Below are positions 27,196 through 36,300 of a stretch of DNA of 62,500 bases, one piece after another. The stretch spans positions 1 through 62,500 of the forward strand of contig NZ_CP102288.1 in NCBI RefSeq assembly GCF_025151535.1, read 5' to 3'. Position 1 is the first letter of the stretch; each line of letters starts with the position of its first letter. Both the position numbers and the translations under genes were made by a program. This stretch comes from Segatella copri DSM 18205. GTDB taxonomy: Bacteria; Bacteroidota; Bacteroidia; Bacteroidales; Bacteroidaceae. The notes under the pieces are model-generated. The model was given only the letters and a program-made list of their open reading frames with translations. It was not told where the DNA came from and did not search any database.

Positions 27196-27397
27196 AATTT
27201 AGAAGTTTATAAATTGTTTCATGCAAAAGTAGTTGCATTTTCATAGGTTTAGGATTTTAGGTTTTATGCTTTAAGGTTATAGGATTGAGTATTCATTAAG
27301 GTAAGTAGTTTTCTTTAAGGTAAAAAGTTTTGTTTTGGAAAATAACTAGTAATGAGAGAAAGCAGCTGTATAGACGGGATGTCTGACAGCTGCTTTT
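27196..27397 (+). ncRNA. Candidate non-coding transcript (or relic leader)
   Basis: A good promoter and operator at 27094-27189 is followed by about 200 bp with no usable reading frame, ending in a strong terminator. The stretch is A/T-rich, has a small hairpin ATGCAAAAGTAGTTGCAT near its start, and contains repeated TTAAGGT words. It may be a small RNA under fructan control, or the remaining leader of a susC gene lost during rearrangement. Nothing else is seen in 27043-27453. Confidence 0.4.
27359..27397. terminator. Bidirectional terminator
   Basis: AAGCAGCTGT pairs with ACAGCTGCTT, with T residues on the plus strand and a pyrimidine-rich run on the minus strand. It can serve dinB (minus strand) and the candidate transcript (plus strand). 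Confidence 0.8.
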
Positions 27398-27453
27398 CGC
27401 GTATTATAGTTTGTTTCTTTTTAAGCGGGCATACTATAGCTTTTTAAGGGGGC

Positions 27454-28572
27454 TTATTCCCAATCTTCGAATTCCAGTTCCAGTTCTTTGTATTCGGGTT
27501 TGAAACTGCTGTTCTCCTTATCTTGCTTCCTGGCTTCTTCTGATGAGGCGTTGCTTACGGACAGACCAAGCAGGCGGATGGGATGCGCCGAGGAGTAATC
27601 TACCTGTTTCAGTAGCCGTTTGGCAAGAGGCAGAATATCATCCTTCTTTTTCAGAACCTTTTCTTGCGAGATACTTCTTGTTATCTGGGTGAAATCGGCA
27701 AACTTCACCTTCAGCGTCAGGGTTCTTCCTTCGAAACCGCTTTTGGCGATGCGCTCCAGCAGTTCGAGTACAGTATGGTACAGTTCGATAATCACAGCCG
27801 TTTTTAGATAGATATCTTCCAAGAAAGTCTGTTCGCAGCCTACCGATTTCCGTTCCCGGTAGGTGATGACAGGTCGTTCATCTATCCCCCTTGCGAAATC
27901 ATAGAAGATGTGTCCGGCTTTTCCGAACACTTCTACCAGATGTTCTTCGGATACTTTCCTCAGGTCTGCTCCGTTGAAGATACCCATGAAATGCATCTTT
28001 TGCAGTGTTTTCTTGCCCACACCCCAGAAATCCTCTATTGGCAGCTGGGCGATGAAATCGTACGCCTTGTCTGGATGAATGGTGCAGATGCCGTCGGGCT
28101 TGCGGTAATCAGAAGCCACTTTGGCGAGAAACTTGCAGTAGCTGATGCCTGCCGAGGCGGTGAGTCCGGTTGCCTCCTTGATACGGGTTTTGATTTCTTT
28201 GGCAATATCCACCGCCAGTTCTATCCCTTTCTTATTCTGCGTTACATCAAGAAAGGCTTCATCTATGGAGATGGGTTCTATGAGGTCGGTATATTCCTGG
28301 AATATCTGATGTATCTGATGGGATATTTTAGCATAATAATCATGCCTGCAGGGCACGATGATGAGGTTAGGGCAGCGCTGCTTGGCTTGAGCGATGGATT
28401 GCGCGGAGTGAACGCCATACTTCCTTGCCTCATAGCTGGCTGTAGAAACCACACCACGAGGTCCGTCGAAGCCAACCGCTACCGGTTTGCCCCGAAGTTC
28501 CGGATTGTCTCTTTGCTCTACCGCAGCAAAGAAGGCATCCATGTCGATATGTATGATCTTTCGCTCAGTCAT
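27454..28572 (-). CDS. dinB: DNA polymerase IV (Y-family translesion polymerase)
   Basis: The ATG at 28572 (MTERKIIHIDMDAFFAAVEQ) gives 372 residues, normal for DinB. The longer frame to 28617 would overlap the -7 box. The palm motif HIDMDAFFAAVE and SIDEAFLDVT hold the metal-binding acids, followed by helix-hairpin-helix (FWGVGKKTLQKMHFMGI) and little-finger regions. It copies past damaged bases with low fidelity. A beta-clamp motif near the end is not obvious. It lies on the opposite strand to the fructan genes and splits the regulator from them. Confidence 0.94.
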   Translation of the reverse strand: MTERKIIHIDMDAFFAAVEQRDNPELRGKPVAVGFDGPRGVVSTASYEARKYGVHSAQSIAQAKQRCPNLIIVPCRHDYYAKISHQIHQIFQEYTDLIEPISIDEAFLDVTQNKKGIELAVDIAKEIKTRIKEATGLTASAGISYCKFLAKVASDYRKPDGICTIHPDKAYDFIAQLPIEDFWGVGKKTLQKMHFMGIFNGADLRKVSEEHLVEVFGKAGHIFYDFARGIDERPVITYRERKSVGCEQTFLEDIYLKTAVIIELYHTVLELLERIAKSGFEGRTLTLKVKFADFTQITRSISQEKVLKKKDDILPLAKRLLKQVDYSSAHPIRLLGLSVSNASSEEARKQDKENSSFKPEYKELELEFEDWE

Positions 28573-28589
28573 TCCTGCCTTATTTTTCC

Positions 28590-28597
28590 CAAAAGTA
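28590..28597 (-). promoter_or_regulatory. dinB: -7 box of dinB
   Basis: CAAAAGTA on the plus strand (TACTTTTG on the minus strand), 18 bp before the ATG. No SOS-type operator was recognised. Confidence 0.68.
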
Positions 28598-28700
28598 CAA
28601 AAAAGATGCGTTTCCACAAAATCTAAGCTGTTTTTTATTGTTCGTTAACGTTTTCGGGTATTAGCCTACATGACCCATCGAAACAGGCTGCGTTGAGCAT

Positions 28701-28893
28701 CTCAAGTACTTGCGTTAGCCAACTCAAGTACTTGCGTTAGCCAACTCAAGTACTTGCGTTAGTCAACGAAGCTATCTGCATCTGCTTCCGGAGTCGTCTT
28801 CGATAGCTTCCGGAGTCGTTATCGATAGCTTGTTGAGTCGTCTCCGTTAATTTAACAAGTCGTCTCCGATAGCTTACGGAACCACTTGAGTAA
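28701..28893. repeat. Degenerate tandem array with 22-bp period (two unit types)
   Basis: Three nearly identical 22-bp units (CTCAAGTACTTGCGTTAG plus 4 bases) start at 28701, 28723 and 28745. After a 17-bp gap, five more diverged units with the core GGAGTCGT/GAGTCGTCTC start at 28784, 28806, 28828, 28850 and 28872. The array fills the gap between dinB and the relic gene and codes for nothing evident. Confidence 0.8.
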
Positions 28894-29322
28894 GCTGAAC
28901 CAAACACTTGACCTCACTGATTCATGCACTAAGGAAGAGGGTAATCGTAATGTGATGCTCAATGCAGCCAGTGCGAATGGTCCTCGTGAGATTCAGATAG
29001 GCTTGCCTTCTGCCGATGTCAACGTTTTGGAGAATGGTTTGCCTGTTACTTACGCAACCAATCCTCATTCTGTCAATACCATCTGGCGTGGTGATGCAAT
29101 TTTGAGCCATCAGGGATTGCTCAAAATTGCCGAGACTGCCATCACTACCGGTAAGATTGATGAGGCTCTTTTCACCACCGAGCTCAGCTAGAAATTCAGT
29201 ACTTCCACCTTCCGTCTTGGCGTGAATGAGTGGTTCTACCATATCGATTATTGCTCAAATACAACCATGTATGACCAGAGTGTTAATTTCGGCTTCACTG
29301 GCGATTTCACTTACATCGTTCA
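28886..29322 (+). pseudogene. TonB-dependent receptor remnant
   Basis: The frame gives GPREIQIGLPSADVNVLENG, then YATNPHSVNTIWRG and LKIAETAITTGKI, a pattern seen in plug regions of TonB-dependent receptors. It is then interrupted by TAG at 29189. The same frame continues with FRLGVNEWFYHIDY and stops matching at about 29322, where the GH32 remnant begins. There is no signal peptide, and only about 145 codons of an about 900-residue protein remain. Its 5' end overlaps the last unit of the 22-bp array. Confidence 0.6.
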
Positions 29323-29814
29323 GCATCCTTCGAGATTGAGGCTGATGTAACACCAGATGCCAACGGCATTGCAGGTATTGAGATTTCAAACAACAAGCGT
29401 GAGCGCACTATGATTTATTTCGATATGAAGCAGGGCAAGGTGGTAATGGATAGAACAGAGAGCGGTTTGACCGATTTTGGCAAGCAGGCAGTTCCTCACG
29501 ATATCGAGTTGGCTTGGGACAAGCAGCGTGCTGCAGAAGGCAAGGAGCCTGCCCGCATTGCCAACTCCATCAACTACAAGAACGATTTCGCGCTGGCAAC
29601 CTGGGCTCCATTGAGTCTTTGCGAGGATGGCAAGAAGACTTATCATGTTGATATCTTCGTAGATAAGTCATCTGTTGAACTCTTCGTAGATGGCGGCCGT
29701 ATCGCCATGACCAACCTCGTGTTCCCTGTAGCTCCATACGAGAATGTGAAGCTCTACACCCAGGGTGGCAAGGCAGAGTTCAAGAATCTGAAGGTTCATA
29801 AGCTTAGTTTGTAA
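29323..29814 (+). pseudogene. GH32 C-terminal domain remnant
   Basis: The open frame from about 29323 encodes the C-terminal beta-sandwich of a GH32 beta-fructosidase: SFEIEADVTPDANGIAGIEI, then TYHVDIFVDKSSVELFVDGG and AMTNLVFPV. The catalytic five-bladed domain is absent, so the fragment cannot be an active hydrolase. It is not a duplicate of the intact GH32 at 38323, whose equivalent stretch differs, so it probably comes from a second lost fructan enzyme. It is joined directly to the receptor remnant, as after a large deletion. Confidence 0.75.
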
Positions 29815-29849
29815 TCATGTAAAATCGAGTGTTTCGGATAAAATATAAT

Positions 29850-29886
29850 AAAAGCCGCAATTTGTAAACGCAAACTGTGGCTTTTT
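29850..29886 (+). terminator. Terminator after the GH32 remnant
   Basis: AAAAGCCGCA pairs with TGTGGCTTTT around a loop of about 17 bases, followed by T-rich sequence. Confidence 0.75.
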
Positions 29887-29899
29887 CGTTTTTTTATGC

Positions 29900-29907
29900 T
29901 ATCTTTG
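29900..29907 (+). promoter_or_regulatory. -7 box of the ATPase-regulator operon
   Basis: TATCTTTG, 29 bp before the ATG at 29937. The 36-bp and 57-bp upstream positions do not carry the fructan half-sites. Confidence 0.72.
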
Positions 29908-29936
29908 CACACAGATAGTGTTTTTAAAGATAGATC

Positions 29937-31706
29937 ATGATGGAACAGCAAGTAAAACTAGTACCTTATGGGGTGGCTGATTTTGCTACGGTAATAGAGC
30001 AGAATCTATATTATGTGGATAAGACGATGTTTATCCCGGAGCTGGAGAAGCAGCCTCGCAATCTCTTCTTCATCCGTCCTCGTCGTTTTGGTAAGAGCAT
30101 ATTCTTGAGTATGCTCTATTCTTACTATGACTGTACGCAGAGCCATAAGTTCCAGAGTCTTTTTGGAAATCTGTGGATAGGCCAGCATCCTACACCTTTG
30201 CAGGGAAAGTATCAGGTGCTGTTCCTAGATTTCTCCCAGATTACGGGTAATATCGATAAGCTTGAGACTAAGTTTAATTCTTATCTCAGCATCAACCTTG
30301 ATGCTTTTGTCCGTCAAAACTCAGAATATTATCAGGCAGAGATGGAAGAAATCCTGGCGCAGGAAGATTTTGAGGAAAAGATGGAACTGATATTCAAGGC
30401 TGCCAAGGCGCACCAGTATCATCTGTATCTCATCATCGATGAGTATGACAACTTCACGAATGTCATACTCAACGAACGTGGTGAGAATGTGTATCATGCG
30501 ATTACCCATGCCGACGGCTTTTATCGTGATGTCTTCAAGAAGTTCAAGGGTAATTTTGAGCGTATCTTCATGATGGGTGTGAGCCCTGTAACCCTGGATG
30601 ATGTGACGAGTGGATTCAATATAGGTTGGAACATTTCTATCAAGCCGGAGTTTGATGAGATGCTGGGCTTCTCTACCACTGATGTAGTGGAGATGTTTAC
30701 CTATTATAAGGAGCATGGTAGTATTCCTGTCGATAGTGATATTGATGCCATCGTCAATGATATGAAGCCATGGTATGACAATTATTGCTTTGCAGAAGAA
30801 GCATTGAAGAAGAAAACTCGTATGTTTAATTGTGATATGGTTCTTTATTACCTTCGTAATTACATGGATAACGGATGTTCTCCTCGTCAGATGATAGACC
30901 CGAATACCCGTACCGATTACGGCAAGATGAAGAAACTTTTGCAGTTTGACAAGCTGGATGGAGAGCGTAAGGGCATTATCCGCAAGATAGCAGAAGAGGA
31001 GCAGATTGTTACCCAGCTTTATGAGTCGTTTTCTGCGTATCAGATTCCAAAGGCAGAGATATTCCCAAGTCTTCTGTTCTATTATGGCATGTTGACCATC
31101 AAGGGAACTCGTGGATCCAAGCTCATTCTGGGCATTCCAAACAATAATGTCCGCAAGCAGTATTATGGTTATCTGGAAGAGGAGTATCAGGCAAAGGCTT
31201 ATGTGGATGTCAACCAGCTCACCGATTACTATTATGATATGGCATATGATGGTAAGTGGGAAGAAGGATTGCGCTTTATGGCGGATGCCTATGCCAAGGT
31301 TTCTTCGGTGCGTGATGGCATTGAGGCAGAGCGAAACCTGCAGGGATTCTTCATGGCTTATCTGAATCTGAATGATTATTATATCACGGCTCCAGAGTTG
31401 GAGTTGAATCATGGCTATTGTGATTTCTTCCTTTTGCCAGACCTTACCCATTATGCCAGTCAGCATAGCTACATCCTGGAGTTGAAGGTTCTTTCTAAGA
31501 AAGATTTCTCTGCGATAGTTGAAGGTGCGTTCACGGAAGATGGCAAGCCTATGACCAAGGCAGAGAAACAGTGGCGTGAGGCTCTAGATCAGATTCATCA
31601 ATATGCCGAGGCTCCAAGGGTTGAGGCTTTGCGCCAAGGAACAAAACTCCATCTCATCATCATGCAGTTTGAGGGGTGGGAACTTAAACGGATGGAAGAA
31701 GTATAA
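29937..31706 (+). CDS. AAA-ATPase-like / PD-(D/E)XK nuclease-like protein, intact
   Basis: The 589-residue cytoplasmic protein starts MMEQQVKLVPYGVADF, and the normal family N-terminus (YYVDKTMFIPELE) is complete. The P-loop variant RPRRFGKS is at about 55-62 and Walker B-like LYLIIDEYDNF at about 163-173. The AAA-ATPase_like domain runs to about 300 and the PDDEXK_9 region is C-terminal (GYCDFFLLP, then YILELKVLSKKDF, giving D and ExK). It is more distant from the two copies at the left end than they are from each other. The next gene, a sugar-sensing regulator, starts 5 bp after its stop, so the two are almost certainly one transcript. The family's activity is unknown; toxin, defence and signalling roles are all unproven. 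Confidence 0.88.
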   Translation: MMEQQVKLVPYGVADFATVIEQNLYYVDKTMFIPELEKQPRNLFFIRPRRFGKSIFLSMLYSYYDCTQSHKFQSLFGNLWIGQHPTPLQGKYQVLFLDFSQITGNIDKLETKFNSYLSINLDAFVRQNSEYYQAEMEEILAQEDFEEKMELIFKAAKAHQYHLYLIIDEYDNFTNVILNERGENVYHAITHADGFYRDVFKKFKGNFERIFMMGVSPVTLDDVTSGFNIGWNISIKPEFDEMLGFSTTDVVEMFTYYKEHGSIPVDSDIDAIVNDMKPWYDNYCFAEEALKKKTRMFNCDMVLYYLRNYMDNGCSPRQMIDPNTRTDYGKMKKLLQFDKLDGERKGIIRKIAEEEQIVTQLYESFSAYQIPKAEIFPSLLFYYGMLTIKGTRGSKLILGIPNNNVRKQYYGYLEEEYQAKAYVDVNQLTDYYYDMAYDGKWEEGLRFMADAYAKVSSVRDGIEAERNLQGFFMAYLNLNDYYITAPELELNHGYCDFFLLPDLTHYASQHSYILELKVLSKKDFSAIVEGAFTEDGKPMTKAEKQWREALDQIHQYAEAPRVEALRQGTKLHLIIMQFEGWELKRMEEV

Positions 31707-31711
31707 AATCA

Positions 31712-33205
31712 ATGAAAAGAATCAATATTATCTTAATAGTACTATCTTTTAGTATGCTCCTTCTTCTTGGTGCTTGCACCCAGAAGAATGTGGTGATTGG
31801 TGTGTCGCAATGTTGCGGCGGAGTTTGGCGTGAGAAGGTGAATAATGAGATGCGACAGGCGCAGTATCAATATAAGAATGTGGATTTGCTGTTTACTACT
31901 GCAGAGAATGACGGGCAATGTCAGGCTCGTCAGATAGACAGTATGATAGCCAGGAAGGTAGATTTAATCGTTGTTGCTCCTGATAACGTGAATGATGTAA
32001 CACCTGCCATCGAGCGAGCTTATCGTGCGCATATCCCGGTTATTCTCTTCGACAGAAAGGTAAAGACACCCCATTATACAGCTTCCATCGGTGGCGATAA
32101 TGTAGAAGCGGGTAGGGAAGTGGCCCGCTTTCTTGCCAGTAAACTGGATGGAAAAGGTACCGTTGTTGAGATTACGGGCTTGAAGGATGCTTCCCCTGTC
32201 ATTGAGCGCCATCGTGGTTTCCACGAGGTGATGAAGAATTACCCGGGAATCAAGGTGGTTACCCTGGAAAGTAACTGGAAGTTAGAGCGTGCCCAGGAGT
32301 TAATGAAGCAATATCTGGATAAGGGCGGACATGCGGATGGCGTGTTCGGACATAGCGACCTGGGTGCCATAGGAGCCTTTCTGGAAGCGGAGAGACGAGG
32401 CATTGATAAGCAGATGCTGATAGTAGGCATTGATGGATTGCCTGGAGAATGGGAAGGAGTGGATAGAGTGAAGAGGGGACAGTTTGCTGCTTCTTATGTC
32501 TATCCTACCCAGGGCGAAAAGATTATGGAATTGGCAATGAATATCCTTCAGGGTAAACCCTATAAGAAGGATAATGTGATGAAATCATTCCTTGCTACCC
32601 CTGAAAACTGCGATGCTATCGCTCTACAATATCAGGATTTGGATGCGAAGGTGAAAAATATGGAGCAAATTTCAACTCATCTGGATTCTTATACAGAGGT
32701 ATCCCGCATCCAGCGATGGATGATTATTGTTGCCATCGTTATCGTCTTAGTTCTGCTCTTTGTCATCTACTATATATATAAGGTATATAGAAAGAAGCTG
32801 CAGAAACAGAAAGCCGTGGCTCGTGGCTTCATCGAGAACAAGGAGGGTTGGGCTGCTGAACTGAATCACCTGGATGAGAGTGATCGTTACTTCATGGACC
32901 GTTTCAAGAAGAAGATTCTTGAGAATATGGGCAATGCTGATATGAAGATGGATGATTTGGGAGCCCAGATGCTGTTGAGCAAGGTGCAGCTCTATCGCAA
33001 GGTGAAGGCTATGACAGGAAAAACGCCTGCCGAGCTCTTGAAAGAGATGCGCCTGCAGAGAGCCTATACGCTCCTGATGCAGACTGATAAGACTATAGCT
33101 GAAGTCTCGGCAGAAGTAGGCTTTGCATTACCGGGCTATTTCTCTTCCTGTTTCAAGAAACAATATGGCGTTCTTCCAACAGATTTACGACATAAACCGG
33201 TGTAA
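31712..33205 (+). CDS. Membrane-spanning one-component regulator: periplasmic sugar-binding domain fused to AraC DNA-binding domain
   Basis: The 497-residue protein starts with a signal sequence and lipobox (LLLLGACTQ). A LacI/RbsB-like periplasmic binding domain follows (about 25-310; VVIGVSQCCGGVWREKV, IPVILFDRKV, EITGLKDASPVIERHRGF), closely parallel to that of the hybrid regulator at 24235. A single membrane helix (about 337-359) is followed by a 30-residue basic linker and an AraC domain (about 395-495; LSKVQLYRKVKAMTG, EVGFALPGYFSSCFKKQYG). HisKA, ATPase and receiver domains are missing, with no frameshift or stop to explain it. It looks like a hybrid two-component protein with a clean internal deletion, so binding of sugar outside would have to act on DNA binding directly. 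It lies directly before the fructan susC. Confidence 0.9.
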   Translation: MKRINIILIVLSFSMLLLLGACTQKNVVIGVSQCCGGVWREKVNNEMRQAQYQYKNVDLLFTTAENDGQCQARQIDSMIARKVDLIVVAPDNVNDVTPAIERAYRAHIPVILFDRKVKTPHYTASIGGDNVEAGREVARFLASKLDGKGTVVEITGLKDASPVIERHRGFHEVMKNYPGIKVVTLESNWKLERAQELMKQYLDKGGHADGVFGHSDLGAIGAFLEAERRGIDKQMLIVGIDGLPGEWEGVDRVKRGQFAASYVYPTQGEKIMELAMNILQGKPYKKDNVMKSFLATPENCDAIALQYQDLDAKVKNMEQISTHLDSYTEVSRIQRWMIIVAIVIVLVLLFVIYYIYKVYRKKLQKQKAVARGFIENKEGWAAELNHLDESDRYFMDRFKKKILENMGNADMKMDDLGAQMLLSKVQLYRKVKAMTGKTPAELLKEMRLQRAYTLLMQTDKTIAEVSAEVGFALPGYFSSCFKKQYGVLPTDLRHKPV

Positions 33206-33268
33206 GATGTATGATATGGTTCTAACTGCTTCTGATAGAAAACTTTAAAATCTTAGCAAAAGATAAGA

Positions 33269-33314
33269 AAATCGTTTCATGTAACATAATTATTGTTACA
33301 GGAACGATTTTTTC
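33269..33314 (+). terminator. Terminator-like hairpin overlapping the fructan operator
   Basis: AAATCGTTTCATGTAACA pairs (with small mismatches) with TGTTACAGGAACGATTT around seven bases and is followed by a T run. It can end the regulator transcript, but its arms also contain both operator half-sites. Confidence 0.65.
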
Positions 33315-33345
33315 TATTTATATAACAGTCTTTTCTCTAATTTTG
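33281..33345 (+). promoter_or_regulatory. Fructan susC promoter and operator
   Basis: GTAACAT (33281-33287) and GAACGAT (33302-33308) are 21 bp apart. The -7 box TAATTTTG is at 33338-33345, 36 bp after the start of GAACGAT. Start codon at 33397. Confidence 0.7.
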
Positions 33346-33396
33346 CGGCAGAAATCAAGCAATAACAATTTTTGAAACTTAAAACGTTATATTAGT

Positions 33397-36300
33397 ATGA
33401 ACAATCTTTCAAAATTACTAATGAGCTCTGCGCTCTGTACTGTTTGCACCGTAGCTAGTGCACAACAGGTAAATGTAAATGGCATCGTAAAGGATGCTGC
33501 CGGTGAGACAGTCATTGGCGCATCTATTATGGTGAAAGGCACAAAGACTGGTACTGTTACCGACTTTGATGGTAACTTTCATGTAGAATGTGCTCCTGGT
33601 TCCACACTTGTTATATCTTATATTGGATATAAGACGCAAGAAGTAAAGGCTTCAGATAATATGGAGGTAACACTTCAGGAAGATGCCAACGACTTGCAGG
33701 AAGTAGTTGTAACAGGTTATACCACTCAGAAGAAGGCAGACTTGACCGGTTCCGTGGCTGTGGTTTCAACCAAGAACCTGAAGACAAGTTCAGAGACAGA
33801 CCCGATGCGTGCTTTGCAGGGTCGTGTTCCTGGTATGACTGTTACTACCGATGGTTCTCCTATTGGTTCAGGAACCGTGCGTATTCGTGGTATCGGTTCT
33901 TTCAACTCTTCTCAGGACCCTCTTTATATCATAGATGGTGTGCCTACCAATATGGCATTGAATACTCTCAATACAAATGATATAGAGAGTATGCAGGTTT
34001 TGAAGGATGCCGCTTCGGCTTCTATCTATGGTTCACGTGCATCGAATGGTGTCATCATCATCACCACCAAGAAAGGTAAGAAGGGTAGCAAGGTTGCTGT
34101 TGACTTCTCTGCCAACCTCACTGCACAGTTCTATTCCAACCAGTCGAAGATGAAGCTGATGAACTCCAGCCAGTATGCCACAGCGATGGCTCAGGCAGCC
34201 CTGAACGATGGACTCGATCCTGTGGCTTATGCAGCCAACTACGGCATCGACTTGAATGCGGCCTCTGGTACTCCAATCACCGTTTGGAATCCTGCTACCA
34301 ACCAGTATCAGAACTATACTATCAATGGTCGATATGACGGCTACATCAATGCCAAGAAGACCATGCGATTCTCAGATACCGACTGGCTCGATGAAATCTC
34401 TCGCACTGGTTTCTCGCAGAACTACGACCTCTCTGTATCTCATGCCAATGACAAGCATAGCGCTATGTTCTCCTTGGGATACAAGAACAATGAGGGTGTC
34501 TTGAAATATACCGACTTCGAGAATATCTCAGCTCGTTTGAATACTTCTTGGAATTTAAACAAGATCGTAACCGTAGGTGAGAATTTGACTTTGACTTATA
34601 CCTCTCAGGTAGATTGCCATCCGATGGAGAATGCCTTGAAGATGCCTTCCATCGTTCCGGTTTACGAAGAAGATGGCAAGACCTTCGCTGGTCCTGTGGG
34701 TAGTATGGCCGACCGTCAGAACCCTTGTCGTGAGCAGTATCAGAACCGCAACAACCACCTCGACTACTGGCGCATCTTCGGTAATGCTTTCGTAGAATTG
34801 AAGCCTGTCAAGGGATTGACCCTGCGTTCTAACTTCGGTTTGGATTTCAAAACATCGTTTATCAATGCGATGACGAATACTTATCATTCCGATATTGTCA
34901 ACAATGATATCGCCAAGACAACGCTCTCGAATAACAATGAGACCAACTGGACATGGTCTAACACAGCCCAGTACGTTACCCAGATTGGCAAGCACAACAT
35001 TGATGTACTCGGTGGTATGGAATTTTCCAAGCAGTCGGTTATCGATTTCTCTGCCTATTCAGAAGGCTATGCGCTGGAAGATAAAGATTATATGTGGCCA
35101 AATGCTGCCACGGGAACGATGCGTAACTCGGGTGCAAAGTTTGGTTATCGCCTGGCTTCTTTCTTTGGAAAGGTGAACTACAACTGGGATGATCTCCTCC
35201 TGGCGTCCTTCACCATCCGTCATGATGGTTCATCCCGATTTGGTAAGGCACATCGCTGGGGTACTTTCCCTGCTGCATCACTCGGTTTCAGATTCTCTAA
35301 TCTCCTGAAGAAGGATTGGTTGGATGATGCCAAGTTGCGACTCTCTTGGGGTCAGACAGGTAACCAGGCTATCGACAACAATGCACAGTTTGGTCTTTAT
35401 GTAGTAGATTACGGATTAGACCGTGTAACCTCTACTGCATACGATCTCTTCCTGCAAGGCTCAGGTACCTTCCCTTCTGGTTATCGTGCCACACAGTTGG
35501 CTAACCCTAACTTGAAATGGGAGGCAGCTACCCAGTATAACGTAGGTTTGGATTACACCCTGTTTGGCAACAGCCTCTATGGTACAGTGGATGCCTATAT
35601 TAAGAATGTGAAGGATATGTTGATTAATCCTGCTTATCTGGGTGCAACTGGTGAAGGTGGAAATTCATGGCAGAATGGTCCTTCGCTCCGCAACTGGGGT
35701 ATGGAGTTCACCGTGGGTTATCGCAAGACCTTGGCTAATGGACTTGGCATCGACGTGAACGGCAATCTGGATTTCTTCCGCAACAAGGTTACTTATTTGC
35801 CAGCAACAACAACAGGTGCTTACGCTCACACATCTAAGGAAAACCTGGTGCAGAGTGGCAAGTCATATGGTTCTATCGTAGGTTATGTAGCCGATGGAAT
35901 TTTCCAGAATCAGGAAGAAGTAGATAAGTCTGGACAGCCAAACGCACGTGTCGGTGGATTGAAATACAAGGACTTAGATGGTAAGAATGGAATTACTTCA
36001 GATGACCAGACGTGGATTTTCGACCCTGTGCCAGCCTTCTCTTATGGTTTGAATATTGCTCTCAACTACAAGGGCTTTGATTTCAGTATGTTCTGGCAGG
36101 GTGTCTATGACCAGGATGTGTATAACAACCAAAAGTTCCAGACCGACTTCTGGGCTATTACTGATGGTGGTTCTAACAAGGGAACCCGTTTGCTCGATGC
36201 CTGGAATACCAACAATACCGGTTCTTCCATCCCACGCTTGAGCACCATGAACACAGCCGATGAGGGTCGTGCTTCTACTTACTACGTAGAGAATGGATCT

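Noticed and set aside
28701..28893. CRISPR array
   Set aside because: Units follow each other without spacers, diverge gradually, and no cas genes are present. The same holds for 43984-44121 and 60121-60358.
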